DNA of 64,000 nt from Arthrobacter sp. PAMC25284 (GTDB taxonomy: Bacteria > Actinomycetota > Actinomycetes > Actinomycetales > Micrococcaceae), in assembly GCF_019443425.1 (NCBI RefSeq), contig NZ_CP080382.1, positions 3,819,677-3,883,676 on the forward strand, given 5' to 3'. The notes beneath the pieces are model-generated. The model ran no database searches. It was not told the origin of the DNA and was given only the letters and a program-made list of their open reading frames with translations. The position numbers and the translations under genes were made by a program. Shown piece by piece: positions 55,530-64,000 of this stretch. Every line of letters starts with the position of its first letter. The first letter of the stretch is position 1.

Positions 55530-57127
55530 GTGACAAGCACCAAACCTGTTGTACTCCTCGCTGAGGAACTTTCGCCCGCCACCGTCGAGGCCCTCGGCCC
55601 GGACTTCGAGATCCGCCAGACCGACGGCGCCGACCGTTCCCAGTTGCTCTCCGCAATCGTCGACGTCGACGCCATCCTCGTCCGGTCGGCCACGCAGGTC
55701 GACGCCGAGGCCATCGCCGCGGCGAAGAACCTCAAGATCATCGCCCGTGCCGGCGTCGGCCTGGACAACGTCGATATCAAGGCTGCCACGCAGGGGCGGC
55801 GTGATGGTGGTCAACGCCCCGACCTCGAACATCATCTCCGCAGCCGAACTGACAGTCGGCCACATCCTGAGCCTGGCCCGTCACATCCCGCAGGCCAGCG
55901 CCGCCCTCAAGGATGGCGAGTGGAAGCGCTCCAAGTACACCGGTACCGAGCTCTATGAAAAGAAAATCGGCATCATCGGACTGGGCCGGATCGGCGCCCT
56001 CGTCGCGGCCCGGCTCAAGGGCTTCGAGACCCAGATCCTCGCGTACGATCCCTACATCACCGCAGCCCGGGCGGCCCAGCTCGGCGTGCAGCTGGTGACC
56101 CTTGACGAGTTGCTCGCGCAGGCGGACTTCATCACCATCCACATGCCCAAGACCCCGGAGACCGTCGGTATGCTCGGCGCGGACGCCTTCCGGAAGATGA
56201 AGGGCACCGCGTACGTCGTCAACGTCGCCCGCGGTGGCCTGGTGGACGAAGAGGCCCTGTACACGGCGCTGGAGTCTGGTGAGATCGCCGGCGCCGGCGT
56301 CGACGTCTTCGTCAAAGAGCCCAGCACCGACCTGCCGTTCTTCAAGCTCGACAACGTCGTGGTGACCCCGCACCTGGGCGCCTCCACTGATGAGGCGCAG
56401 GAGAAGGCCGGTGTGTCGGTGGCCAAATCCGTCCGCCTGGCACTGGCCGGCGAACTCGTCCCCGACGCCGTCAACGTCGCCGGCGGCATCATCGACCCCG
56501 ATGTCCGTCCCGGCATCCCGCTGATCGAGAAGCTGGGCCGGATCTTCACCGCGCTGACCCACGCCTCCCTGACACAGTTCGACGTCGAGGTTGCCGGCGA
56601 GATCTCAACCCTTGATGTGAAGGTGCTGGAACTCTCGGCGCTGAAGGGAATCTTTGCCGATATCGTGACCGAGCAGGTCTCCTACGTCAACGCCCCCGTC
56701 ATCGCCGAACAGCGCGGTATCAACGTCCGCCTCATCACCACTCCGGACACCGAGTCCTACCGCAATGTGCTGACCCTGCGCGGGGCGCTTAGCGACGGAA
56801 GCCAGATTTCCGTGGCAGGAACCCTGACCGGGCCAAAGCAGATCCAGAAGCTCGTCGGCGTGAACGGCTTCGAAGTGGAAATCCCGATCAGCGAACACCT
56901 CGTGGTGGTCGCCTACGCGGACCGTCCCGGCGTGATCGGTACGATCGGCCACATCCTGGGCATGAACAACATCAACATTGCCGGCATGCAGGTGGCACGC
57001 CAGACCGAGGGCGGCCAGGTGCTGGCGCTGCTCACGATCGACAGTTCCGTGCCGCAGCAGGTCCTTGACGCGATCAAGGGCCGGCATCGGCGCTGACATG
57101 GTCCGCGAGGTTGATCTCGAGGACTGA
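55530..57127 (+). CDS. serA: D-3-phosphoglycerate dehydrogenase, two one-base frameshifts
   Basis: First step of serine synthesis. GTG 55530 follows AAAGAGG. The N-terminus reads PVVLLAEELSPATVEALG to LKIIARAGVGLDNVDIKAATQ. One extra G in 55793-55796 shifts the frame, which resumes GVMVVNAPTSNIISAAELTVGHIL, IGIIGLGRIGALVAARLKGF (NAD motif), VVNVARGGLVDEEAL, HLGASTDEAQEKAG and the ACT domain. A second extra G in 57078-57080 (AAGGGCCGG) spoils the end; corrected, the protein finishes AGIGADMVREVDLED at TGA 57125. Corrected length 531, the long actinobacterial form with ASB and ACT domains. Confidence 0.93.
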
Positions 57128-57136
57128 CACCCGATG

Positions 57137-57172
57137 TGACGCGCGGCGCCTGTCGAACGGTGCCGCGCGTCA
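57137..57172 (+). terminator. Hairpin terminator downstream of serA
   Basis: Eleven-base arms 57137-57147 and 57162-57172. It starts 10 nt after the corrected serA stop, supporting that stop. Confidence 0.6.
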
Positions 57173-57239
57173 TTGAACGGGCAGCTCTCCGCGTACAATG
57201 GCTACGTCCGATACTTCGGATCCGGCCGGTTAACCGGCC
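57173..57239 (+). promoter_or_regulatory. Promoter and palindromes upstream of the ABC exporter
   Basis: TTGAAC (57173-57178) and TACAAT (57194-57199), spaced 15 nt, are followed by two palindromes: TCCGA-TACT-TCGGA (57207-57220) and the perfect 16-mer GGCCGGTTAACCGGCC (57224-57239). These could be a regulator site or 5' leader hairpins. Confidence 0.5.
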
Positions 57240-57327
57240 ATTACTTTTGCGCGCCCGGCAGGGGACGCCCCCACTTCCGCACGGAATATAGGTGGCGTGC
57301 GCACGCAATCCAGCTTTCAGGAGCCCA

Positions 57328-60131
57328 ATGAACGCCGTCCAGAGGTTCATCAGAAGCCGAGTGCTTCTGCTGACCGCGTCCATTTTGATCGTGGCCATGG
57401 GCCTTTCGGTCCTTGTCCAGACCCAGTCGCAGGCAGCACTGAACCGGACTGTGGACCAGAACTCCCGTGGCCTCTACGACATTCTGGTTCACGCCAGCCC
57501 GGGGGATAACGGGGCCCTGATGCAGCCGGATATCGCCACCGGCCAGGGCGGCATCGGCTTCGACCAGCTGGACGCCATCCGCAAGCTCTCCGGCACGTCT
57601 GTTGCCGCTCCCATCAGCCTGGTTTCCCGCGTGACGCAAAACCTCGAGTCCCCGCGGCTCGAAGCCACTGATTACCTCGGCTACAGCGCCGGGCTCGCCG
57701 GCACCGCGGGGGACCCGACCGCCACGGATCCGGGCAAGTGGCCGGCCGCCGAGTCGGTCCTCAACGACGCCGCCACGAAGTACCGGCTCACCGCCCACCG
57801 CCGTCAGCTCAGACGGCCACTCCGAGCAGACGCTCTTCAAAACGACGGCCGAAGGTTCCGTCGGCAAAGCCAAGCTTGTCGAAGAGGAAGTTGCCGGCGG
57901 CAAGAACGTCCGGATCCAGGGCCCCGGCAGGGAGACCGGCATCAAGTTCCCGGCCCCGGCCGGCGGATCAGAGCACACACTCTTCAACCTCGCTGTATCC
58001 CTGCCGATGGCGCCGCAGGTGGACCGAGTCCGTCGTCGCCGTCGATCCCGTCTCCGAGCGTGCGCTGCTCGGTTCCGCGGGTGACTTCCTTGCCCCGCTG
58101 GAGAAGGCTCCGCCCGCTGACGCCCGCAACGCCGGAGCGATCGGGCGTCACTTCGAAAGCCTCTTCACCAGCGGCATCAGCATGGACGAACTCAAGGAAG
58201 CCCCGACTTTCCTGGGCGTTAAGCTCAAGTACTGGGCTCCGCTGATGACCCAGTACCAGCAGGCCAAGCGCAGCGGCCAGCTCACGGACAAATCTCAGGC
58301 GATCCCGCTGATCGTCCGCTCAGGCACGTCCCTGGACCTGACGTACTCGGTCAAGATCGAGAAATCGATGCCGACGGGAACGTCACAAAAGACGTCGGCA
58401 CAGCCACCCGCTCGCTCGGCAAGGACTACCTGCCGTTCGTGTCCAAGTCACCGTTCGCACTTGCCTGGGCCCGGGTCCACAGACCTGACGCAGCTCCTCG
58501 GCGACACCGGCTCGTTCGGCCAGGGCCTCTACAGCCCCGCGAACTGGAGCACCGACTTCGCGGCGGCGCCCCGGTACCAGGACGGCGAAACCCGCCGGCA
58601 ACGGTGCCATGGACAAAAACTGCCACCCCCGGCGAATGGGTCACCGTGAACCGGTTGCCGGAGAAGTCCGCGAGCGGCGAACCCGTGGACCAGACCCAGC
58701 GCGAGCCCGTGGACGAGCGCGCCTACCGGGAGGGACCTGGAGACCGGCAAGCAGCTGGCGAGCCCGCTCGCCATGGTCTATGGCACCTTTGACCCCGAGC
58801 AGGTTAAGGAAGCCGCCGGCGACGTCAACCGTCTGCCGCTCGGCGGCTACGATCCGACTCCGTTCACGCTGACCCGGGATGCCGACGGCAAGGCGGTCGA
58901 AAACACTGAACTCAAGCCGTCGTTGAGCGCCACCGGACTGGCAAGCCAGTCCGCCGGTGCCATCACCCGACTACTACGGCCTCGCCGCCGCGCGCGGTTT
59001 CGAAGCCAACGCCAAGGTCATCGACGCCGTCCGGGTCCGCGCCAAGGCCGCCGGCAGCTGGAAGCAGGCGCAGCCCGAGGTAGAGAAGCTCGCCGACGAG
59101 ATCCGCGGCATGGGCCTGCAGGCCACTGTGGTCGCCGGTTCCGCCCGCGAGGATGCGAACATCGCGGTACCGGGCTACTCCAAGGACGACGCCGCAAGGA
59201 ATCGCCGCTGGGCGTCGTGGAGCAGTCGTGGGTCCGGCAGAACGCCGCCGACGCCGTGTCCTCGTCGCTGACCGCCACCAACCTCACGCTTTTGTTCCTG
59301 ACCCTCTGCGGCGCCGCGCTCCTGACCGGAGCCCTCCACCGTGAGCTTCATCCGGAAGCGCCGCAGTGATGCCGGCATCCTGCGCGCCATGGGCTGGACG
59401 CAGAAGAAGATCCCGCAACTGGGTACTGTCCGAGTTCGGCGTCGGCGCGGTACTGCTCGCCGCCGCCGGAATCATCCTTACCCTGCTCAGCTGGAGCCTG
59501 CCGACGGCCATCGTCTCGGCGTCGGTACTGGCGCTCTACACCGGGGGCCGCACTCGTCGCGGCGCAGCAGCTGCGCCACCGGGACGTGGTGGACCAGGAA
59601 CCGCAGCACGATGAGCGGCTCATTGCGGTCGATTCCCCGCTGACGTTCGCCAACCGGCAGCTGAGCACCAATAAGTTCAACACCATCTCGCTCGCCGTCG
59701 CCGTCGGAGTCTTCGGCTCGGCTGTCGGCGGACTGGCCGCGCTACTGATTGACATTCCGCGGGCAGCCGGCGCGAGCGCGCTGAGCGGGCTGGCCGCAGC
59801 CAGCATCGCCACGCCCAGCATTGTCCTGGGCGTTGCGGGCGTCGCCGTCGGCCTGATCCTGACCCTCGTGACCGGACGCTTTGAACTGCAGTCCAAGCGC
59901 CAGTACCTCGGAACCCTGGCCGCGATGGGCTGGAACCCGGGACATGCTCGGTCAGGTCCGCTTCTTTGAAACTGCCATGGTCGGGACGGTCGGCATTGCC
60001 GCTGGGTGTGCTGGGCGCCCTCGGCATCGGACTGCTCGTTGGCCCCCTATGCCGCACTGTGGGCGGCGCTTGCCGGCCTTGTGGCTGTCATCTGCTGGAT
60101 TCCCATTGCAACGAAAGTGGTCAATGACTAA
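57328..60131 (+). CDS. FtsX-like ABC transporter permease, broken by 14 one-base indels
   Basis: ATG 57328 follows CAGGAG. The N-terminal helix is VLLLTASILIVAMGLSVLVQ, then a long extracytoplasmic region, then FtsX-type helices (NLTLLFLTLCGAALLTGA, RSDAGILRAMGWTQKKI, a repeat of that motif as KRQYLGTLAAMGWN, and IAAGVLGALGIGLLVG). Extra bases are near 57795, 58021, 58468, 58733, 58967, 59333, 59422, 59545, 59941, 60006 and 60046; missing bases near 58363, 58592 and 59195. The net change of +8 gives one continuous 931-residue frame with no stop and a normal terminus at TAA 60129. Every event is a homopolymer length change, so I judge the gene intact in the cell. Confidence 0.8.
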
Positions 60132-60898
60132 CGACCTGAACCCCGACCGGGCGGCACACGACCGGATGACGGCGAGCACCCGCCGCACGGCGCCCACAAG
60201 ACCCGGGCCAACACGATCGTCAAGGTCACGGACCACGCCACACCGCTGGAACTGAGCAATGTCACCATCCACTACGGCGGAGGCAAGGGCGGTGCGGATG
60301 CCGTCGACGTTGTTGATGATTTCAACCTGACGCTGCACGCCGGTGAGATGCACTGCGTCGCGGGCCGCTCCGGCTCGGGCAAGACCAGCATCCTGACGGT
60401 CAGTGCGGGCCCTGACCTGCCGACGTCGGGCCGGGTCTTCTGGGAAGGCGACTCACTCGAGTCGATGGCCGACGACGAAATCGCCGACCGCCGACGCGCC
60501 CTGATCGGCTATGTGGACCAGTGGCGGGGCCTTGATCGACCGGAATGAGCGCGCTGGAAAACGTCCTGCTGCCGGCCGTCCCCGACGGCGAGGTGGACCA
60601 GCGCCGCGACATGGCCAAAGACCTCCTGGACCTCGTGGGGCCTGGGCCGGCGGATGCGGCACCGTCCCGCGCAGCTCTCCGGCGGTGAGCGGCAACGGGT
60701 GGCAATCGCGCGGGGCCCTGATTCTGGGCACCCGCGTCCTGGTGGTCGACGAGCCGACGGCCAGCCTGGACCGGGCCGCGGCGAACCGCATCATCAGCAT
60801 CCTCAAGGACACGACCTCCGGACGGCATCGCCGTGCTGGTGGCATCACATGACCACGAACTCGTCCGACTGAGCGATACCCTCACCGAACTGATCTAG
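60124..60898 (+). CDS. ABC transporter ATP-binding protein (MacB/LolD type), broken by six one-base indels
   Basis: Partner of the upstream permease; ATG 60124 overlaps its stop. Walker A is [14 protein letters not shown], the signature is [13 protein letters not shown], and Walker B is [12 protein letters not shown], followed by the H-loop VASHDHE. A missing base lies at 60179-60181; extra bases are near 60525, 60544, 60638, 60713 and 60820. Three of the insertions are in GGGGCC. Corrected length 256 residues, normal for the family. Together they form an exporter or a mechanotransmission complex; the substrate is unknown. Confidence 0.8.
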
Positions 60899-60936
60899 AT
60901 CAGTCATCCCTTCGCACCAAAGGTAACGTCCCTCCC

Positions 60937-62497
60937 GTGACATTTTCTGAAAAGACCCCGTTCTACATCACCACGGCCATCACCTACCCGAACGGTGTGC
61001 CGCACATCGGCCATGCCTACGAGTACATTGCCACCGATGCGATGGCCCGCTTCAAGCGGCTGGACGGGTTCGACGTCTTCTTCCTGACCGGAACGGACGA
61101 GCACGGAATGAAAATTGCCCAGACGGCGGAGAAGGAAGGGATCACCCCCAAGGAGCTGGTGGACCGGAACGCGGACATCTACAAGGCGGCGCACGCGGCC
61201 CTGGGGATTTCCTATGACCGGTTCATCCGCACCACCGACGCCGACCACTACGCCGCATCGCAGGCCATCTGGAAGAAGATGGAAGCCAATGGCGACATCT
61301 ACCTCTCCAAGTACGAGGGCTGGTACTCCGTCCGGGACGAGGGCCTACTACGTCGCGGATGAGACGGTCGTTAAGGACGACGGCGTCCGCTACTCGCGCG
61401 AAACCGACACTGAGGTGACGTGGACGGCGGAGGAGAGCTACTTCTTCCGGCTCTCCTCCTACCAGGACAAGCTGCTGGCGCTCTATGAAGCCAACCCCGA
61501 ATTCGGCGCCCCGCAATACCGCTTCAACGAGGTCATCAGCTTCGTCCGGAACGGCCTGGAGGACCTGTCCATCAGCCGGACCAGCTTCGACTGGGGCGTA
61601 CCGGTCCCCGGCAACGACAAGCACGTGATGTATGTCTGGGTGGACGCGCTCACCAACTACCTCACCGGCGTCGGCTACCCCGATTTGGAATCGGAATCGT
61701 TTAAGAAGTTCTGGCCGGCCGATGTCCATGTGATCGGTAAGGACATCTCCCGGTTCCACGCCATTTTCTGGCCTGCCTTCCTGATGAGTGCAGGACTGGA
61801 ACTGCCCAAGCGGGTCATGATTCACGGCTTCCTGCAGAACAATGGCGTCAAGATGTCAAAATCCGTCGGCAACGTCGTGGCGCCCGAAGATTTCGTGGCG
61901 CAGTACGGCCTGGACCAGGTGCGGTTCTTCCTCCTCCGTGAGGTCCCGTTCGGCGCGGACGGCAACTACAACCATGAGGCCATTGTGGGCCGGATGAATT
62001 CGGACCTCGCCAACAACTTCGGCAACCTCGCCCAGCGGTCGCTGTCCATGGTGGCCAAGAACTGTGAGGGCCGGGTTCCCGTGCCGGGCACGTTCACCGC
62101 CGCAGACGAGGCGCTCCTGGGCCAGGCCGGCGGCCTCCTGGAGATTGCCCGGGCCGCGTTCGAAAAGCAGGAATTCAGCCGGGCACTGGAAGCGATCTGG
62201 GCCGTCCTGGGGGACACCAACGCGTACTTCGCCGACCAGGCCCCGTGGGTGCTGCGCAAGACCGACGTCGAGCGCATGAACACTGTTCTTTACGTCACCC
62301 TGGAAGTGCTGCGGATCGTGGCCATCCTCGCCCAGCCGGTCATGCCGACCGCCGCCGCGGCGATCCTGACCAGCCTGGGCCAGCCCGAGGGGGAGGCCCG
62401 GCAGTTCGCTGCCATCCCGGCGCCCATCGTTGCCGGCACCAATCTGCCCGCCCCGGCCCCGGTCTTCCCGAAGTACGAGGAGCCCGCGGAGGCGTAG
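60937..62497 (+). CDS. metG: Methionyl-tRNA synthetase, one-base frameshift
   Basis: Charges tRNA-Met. Class I motifs HIGH ([13 protein letters not shown] near residue 22) and KMSKS ([12 protein letters not shown]) are present, with [11 protein letters not shown]. The frame breaks at the G run 61341-61343 (GAGGGCCTAC); removing one G gives SVRDEAYYVADE and a 519-residue protein of the short type lacking the C-terminal tRNA-binding domain. The insertion abuts GGCC. GTG 60937 is the start. Confidence 0.94.
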
Positions 62498-62507
62498 CCC
62501 CGCCACC

Positions 62508-62660
62508 GCGACGCTCCCTCACATCCTGCCGTTCCTGCCGCGACGCTCCCTCACATCCTGCCGTTCCTGCCGCGACGCTCCCTCACATCCTGCAGGTCTT
62601 GCCGCGACGCTCCCTCACATCCTGAAGGTCTTACGGCGACGCTCCCTCACCGCCTCCATC
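62508..62660 (+). repeat. 32-bp tandem repeat array downstream of metG
   Basis: Five copies with an exact 32-bp period beginning at 62508, 62540, 62572, 62604 and 62636. The conserved core is GCGACGCTCCCTCACATCCT; the remaining 11-12 bases vary (CCGTTCCTGCC or AGGTCTTGCC types). The reverse complement of the core start, GGGAGCGTCG, occurs at 62700-62709, so the array and this site could fold together. No ORF in it is credible. The repeat sits between metG and leuB. Confidence 0.88.
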
Positions 62661-62708
62661 GCGGTGCGGAAGCGTTCGCGTGTGGACTGCAGAACGTGCG
62701 GGAGCGTC

Positions 62709-62759
62709 GTCTCAGAAAATGAGACAACTTGACCAGTATGTGGATTCCTTGGCTAACCT
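62709..62759 (+). promoter_or_regulatory. leuB operator palindrome and leaderless promoter
   Basis: GTCTCA-GAAAA-TGAGAC (62709-62725) is a perfect 17-bp palindrome. TTGACC (62729-62734) and TAACCT (62754-62759) follow, with the -10 ending 6 nt before the leuB ATG. TGAGAC is also the core of the ilvD and ilvB operator-like sites. Confidence 0.6.
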
Positions 62760-62765
62760 GACAGT

Positions 62766-63818
62766 ATGAGCGCATCCACGATCGATCTGGCAGTCATCCC
62801 GGGCGACGGCATCGGACCCGAGGTCACGGCCGAAGCCCTGAAAGTCCTCGAAAAGGCCGCCGCCGCGGAAGGACTGGTGCTGCAGCAGACCCACTACGTC
62901 CTGGGCGCCCAGCACTGGCTCGAAACCGGCGAGACCCTCCCGGAAGACACCCTCGCGGACCTCCGCACCCGGGACGCGATTCTCTTCGGCGCCATTGGGG
63001 CGGCCCCCGGGGACACCCGGATCCCCTCCGGCCTGATCGAGCGCGAACTCCTGCTCAAGTTGCGCTTCAGCCTGGACCACTTCGTCAACCTGCGCCCGTC
63101 CCGGCTGTACTCCGGGGTGGGCAGCCCGCTGGCTGATCCCGGCGAGATCGACTTCATCGTCGTCCGCGAAGGCACCGAAGGCCCCTACGTCGGCAACGGC
63201 GGTGTGCTGCGCGCCGGCACCCCGCACGAAGTCGCCACCGAGGTATCGCTGAACACCGCCCACGGTGTCGAGCGTGTGGTCCGGGACGCCTTCCGCCGTG
63301 CCAGTGAGCGTCCCCGCAAGAAGCTGACGCTCGTGCACAAGCACAACGTGCTGGTTTTTGCCGGCCACCTCTGGAAACGCACCGTTGAAGCCGTCGCCCA
63401 GGAATTCCCGGAGGTCACCCACGATTACCTCCACATCGACGCGGCGACGATCTTTATGGTCACCGACCCCTCCCGCTTCGACGTGATCGTTACGGACAAC
63501 CTGTTCGGCGACATCATCACGGACCTTGCGGCGGCCGTGACCGGCGGCATCGGACTCGCAGCCTCCGGAAACATCAACATGGAACGCACCGCCCCGTCCA
63601 TGTTTGAGCCCGTCCACGGGTCCGCGCCGGACATCGCCGGGCAGCAAAAAGCCGATCCCACCGCGGCCATCCTGTCCGCAGCGATGCTGCTGGAGCACCT
63701 GGGCTTCGCAGGTGCCGCCAGGAAGATCGAGACGGCCGTCGTCGCCGACGTCGAAAGCCGAGACGGCGGATTCCGCTCCACCAGCGCGATTGGCGACGCG
63801 ATCGCCGCAGCACTCTAG
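62766..63818 (+). CDS. leuB: 3-isopropylmalate dehydrogenase
   Basis: A 350-residue NAD enzyme of leucine synthesis. Motifs are [42 protein letters not shown] (substrate arginines), [63 protein letters not shown] and [26 protein letters not shown]. The gene is leaderless by the TAACCT-N6-ATG criterion. Confidence 0.96.
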   Translation: MSASTIDLAVIPGDGIGPEVTAEALKVLEKAAAAEGLVLQQTHYVLGAQHWLETGETLPEDTLADLRTRDAILFGAIGAAPGDTRIPSGLIERELLLKLRFSLDHFVNLRPSRLYSGVGSPLADPGEIDFIVVREGTEGPYVGNGGVLRAGTPHEVATEVSLNTAHGVERVVRDAFRRASERPRKKLTLVHKHNVLVFAGHLWKRTVEAVAQEFPEVTHDYLHIDAATIFMVTDPSRFDVIVTDNLFGDIITDLAAAVTGGIGLAASGNINMERTAPSMFEPVHGSAPDIAGQQKADPTAAILSAAMLLEHLGFAGAARKIETAVVADVESRDGGFRSTSAIGDAIAAAL

Positions 63819-63973
63819 GCGCGCCGCACGGCGGACCACCTCATCGGCGACCCGCAGGCCGCACCTGGTAGCCCGCGGCATCAGGCGTAAGCTTGTCTCG
63901 AATCACCAATATGCTGCCGTGGTCCGAGGGTGAACCACGTTCACTGGCCAGGCAGCCGATCGTGGAGGAACCA

Positions 63974-64000
63974 TGACTCAGACTGCCCCTGGCGTCGAAT
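63974..64000 (+). CDS. Start of a gene truncated by the window end, probably branched-chain aminotransferase
   Basis: ATG 63974 follows TGGAGGAA by 3 nt and reads MTQTAPGVE to the window end. leuB is often followed by ilvE in Micrococcaceae, and this opening fits, but only nine residues are visible. An inverted repeat CGTGGT/ACCACG (63918-63939) precedes it. Confidence 0.4.

Noticed and set aside
57328..60898. Set of several small genes in the exporter region
   Set aside because: Each short ORF is a segment of the same permease or ATPase in alternating frames.
62508..62660. CRISPR array
   Set aside because: Unit period is 32 bp in total, with spacer-like parts of only 11-12 bp, and no cas genes.

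Overview
The window is about 64 kb of high-GC actinobacterial chromosome. Gene content, order and codon use fit the Micrococcaceae, most likely Arthrobacter or Pseudarthrobacter. Evidence is the murI–Rv1339-like–rph–rdgB synteny, the ilvD / ilvB-ilvN-ilvC / serA / leuB arrangement, an NrtR-linked nadABC cluster, and many genes whose start codon lies 6–7 nt after a TANNNT box (leaderless mRNAs). It looks like core chromosome with metabolic accessory cassettes. I see no phage, IS element, CRISPR array or plasmid module.

Layout. 0–3.3 kb: murI, an MBL-fold phosphodiesterase, rph and rdgB, closed by a strong terminator. 3.4–8 kb: DedA, a DEDDh exonuclease with BRCT domain, DUF4395, an ADP-ribosylglycohydrolase and two DUF202 proteins. 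8–12.3 kb: sbcD-sbcC. 12.4–13.8 kb: an MFS exporter. 13.8–18.4 kb: an IclR regulator divergent from a two-component flavin monooxygenase (HpaC/HpaB type), then an MHS transporter. 18.5–21.8 kb (minus): 2-oxoacid dehydrogenase E1alpha, E1beta, a stand-alone lipoyl domain and an alpha/beta hydrolase. 21.9–24.9 kb: PhzF, an APC permease and an Lrp-type regulator. 25–30.9 kb: nrtR-nadA-nadB-nadC-nifS, a complete de novo NAD module with its regulator and an Fe-S-supplying cysteine desulfurase. 31–36.8 kb: small membrane proteins, a Tad-like VWA protein, a transglutaminase and a MarR/LLM pair. 37–43.5 kb: RND pump, mqo and a peptide-binding lipoprotein. 43.7–48.6 kb: a fasciclin lipoprotein with a SigK-like promoter, tRNA-Leu, bcp, marR, tRNA-Lys, a sugar dehydrogenase and a sunset-domain membrane protein. 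48.7–64 kb: lysR, ilvD, the ilvBNC attenuator and operon, serA, an ABC exporter, metG, a 32-bp tandem repeat array, leuB and the first codons of the next gene, probably ilvE.

The most unusual property is the frameshift pattern. Ten genes or gene ends outside the ABC exporter are broken by one extra base in a G or C run, and nine of these ten sites abut GGCC. The exporter (57.3–60.9 kb) carries about twenty one-base indels in 3.6 kb, yet corrects to two complete proteins with no internal stop. I read this as systematic base-calling error, possibly driven by GGCC methylation, not as gene decay.

The last 15 kb is devoted to branched-chain amino acid synthesis. ilvD and the ilvB leader share a 19-nt operator-like sequence, the leader encodes a Val/Ile-rich peptide in front of an attenuator, and leuB has a related palindrome.
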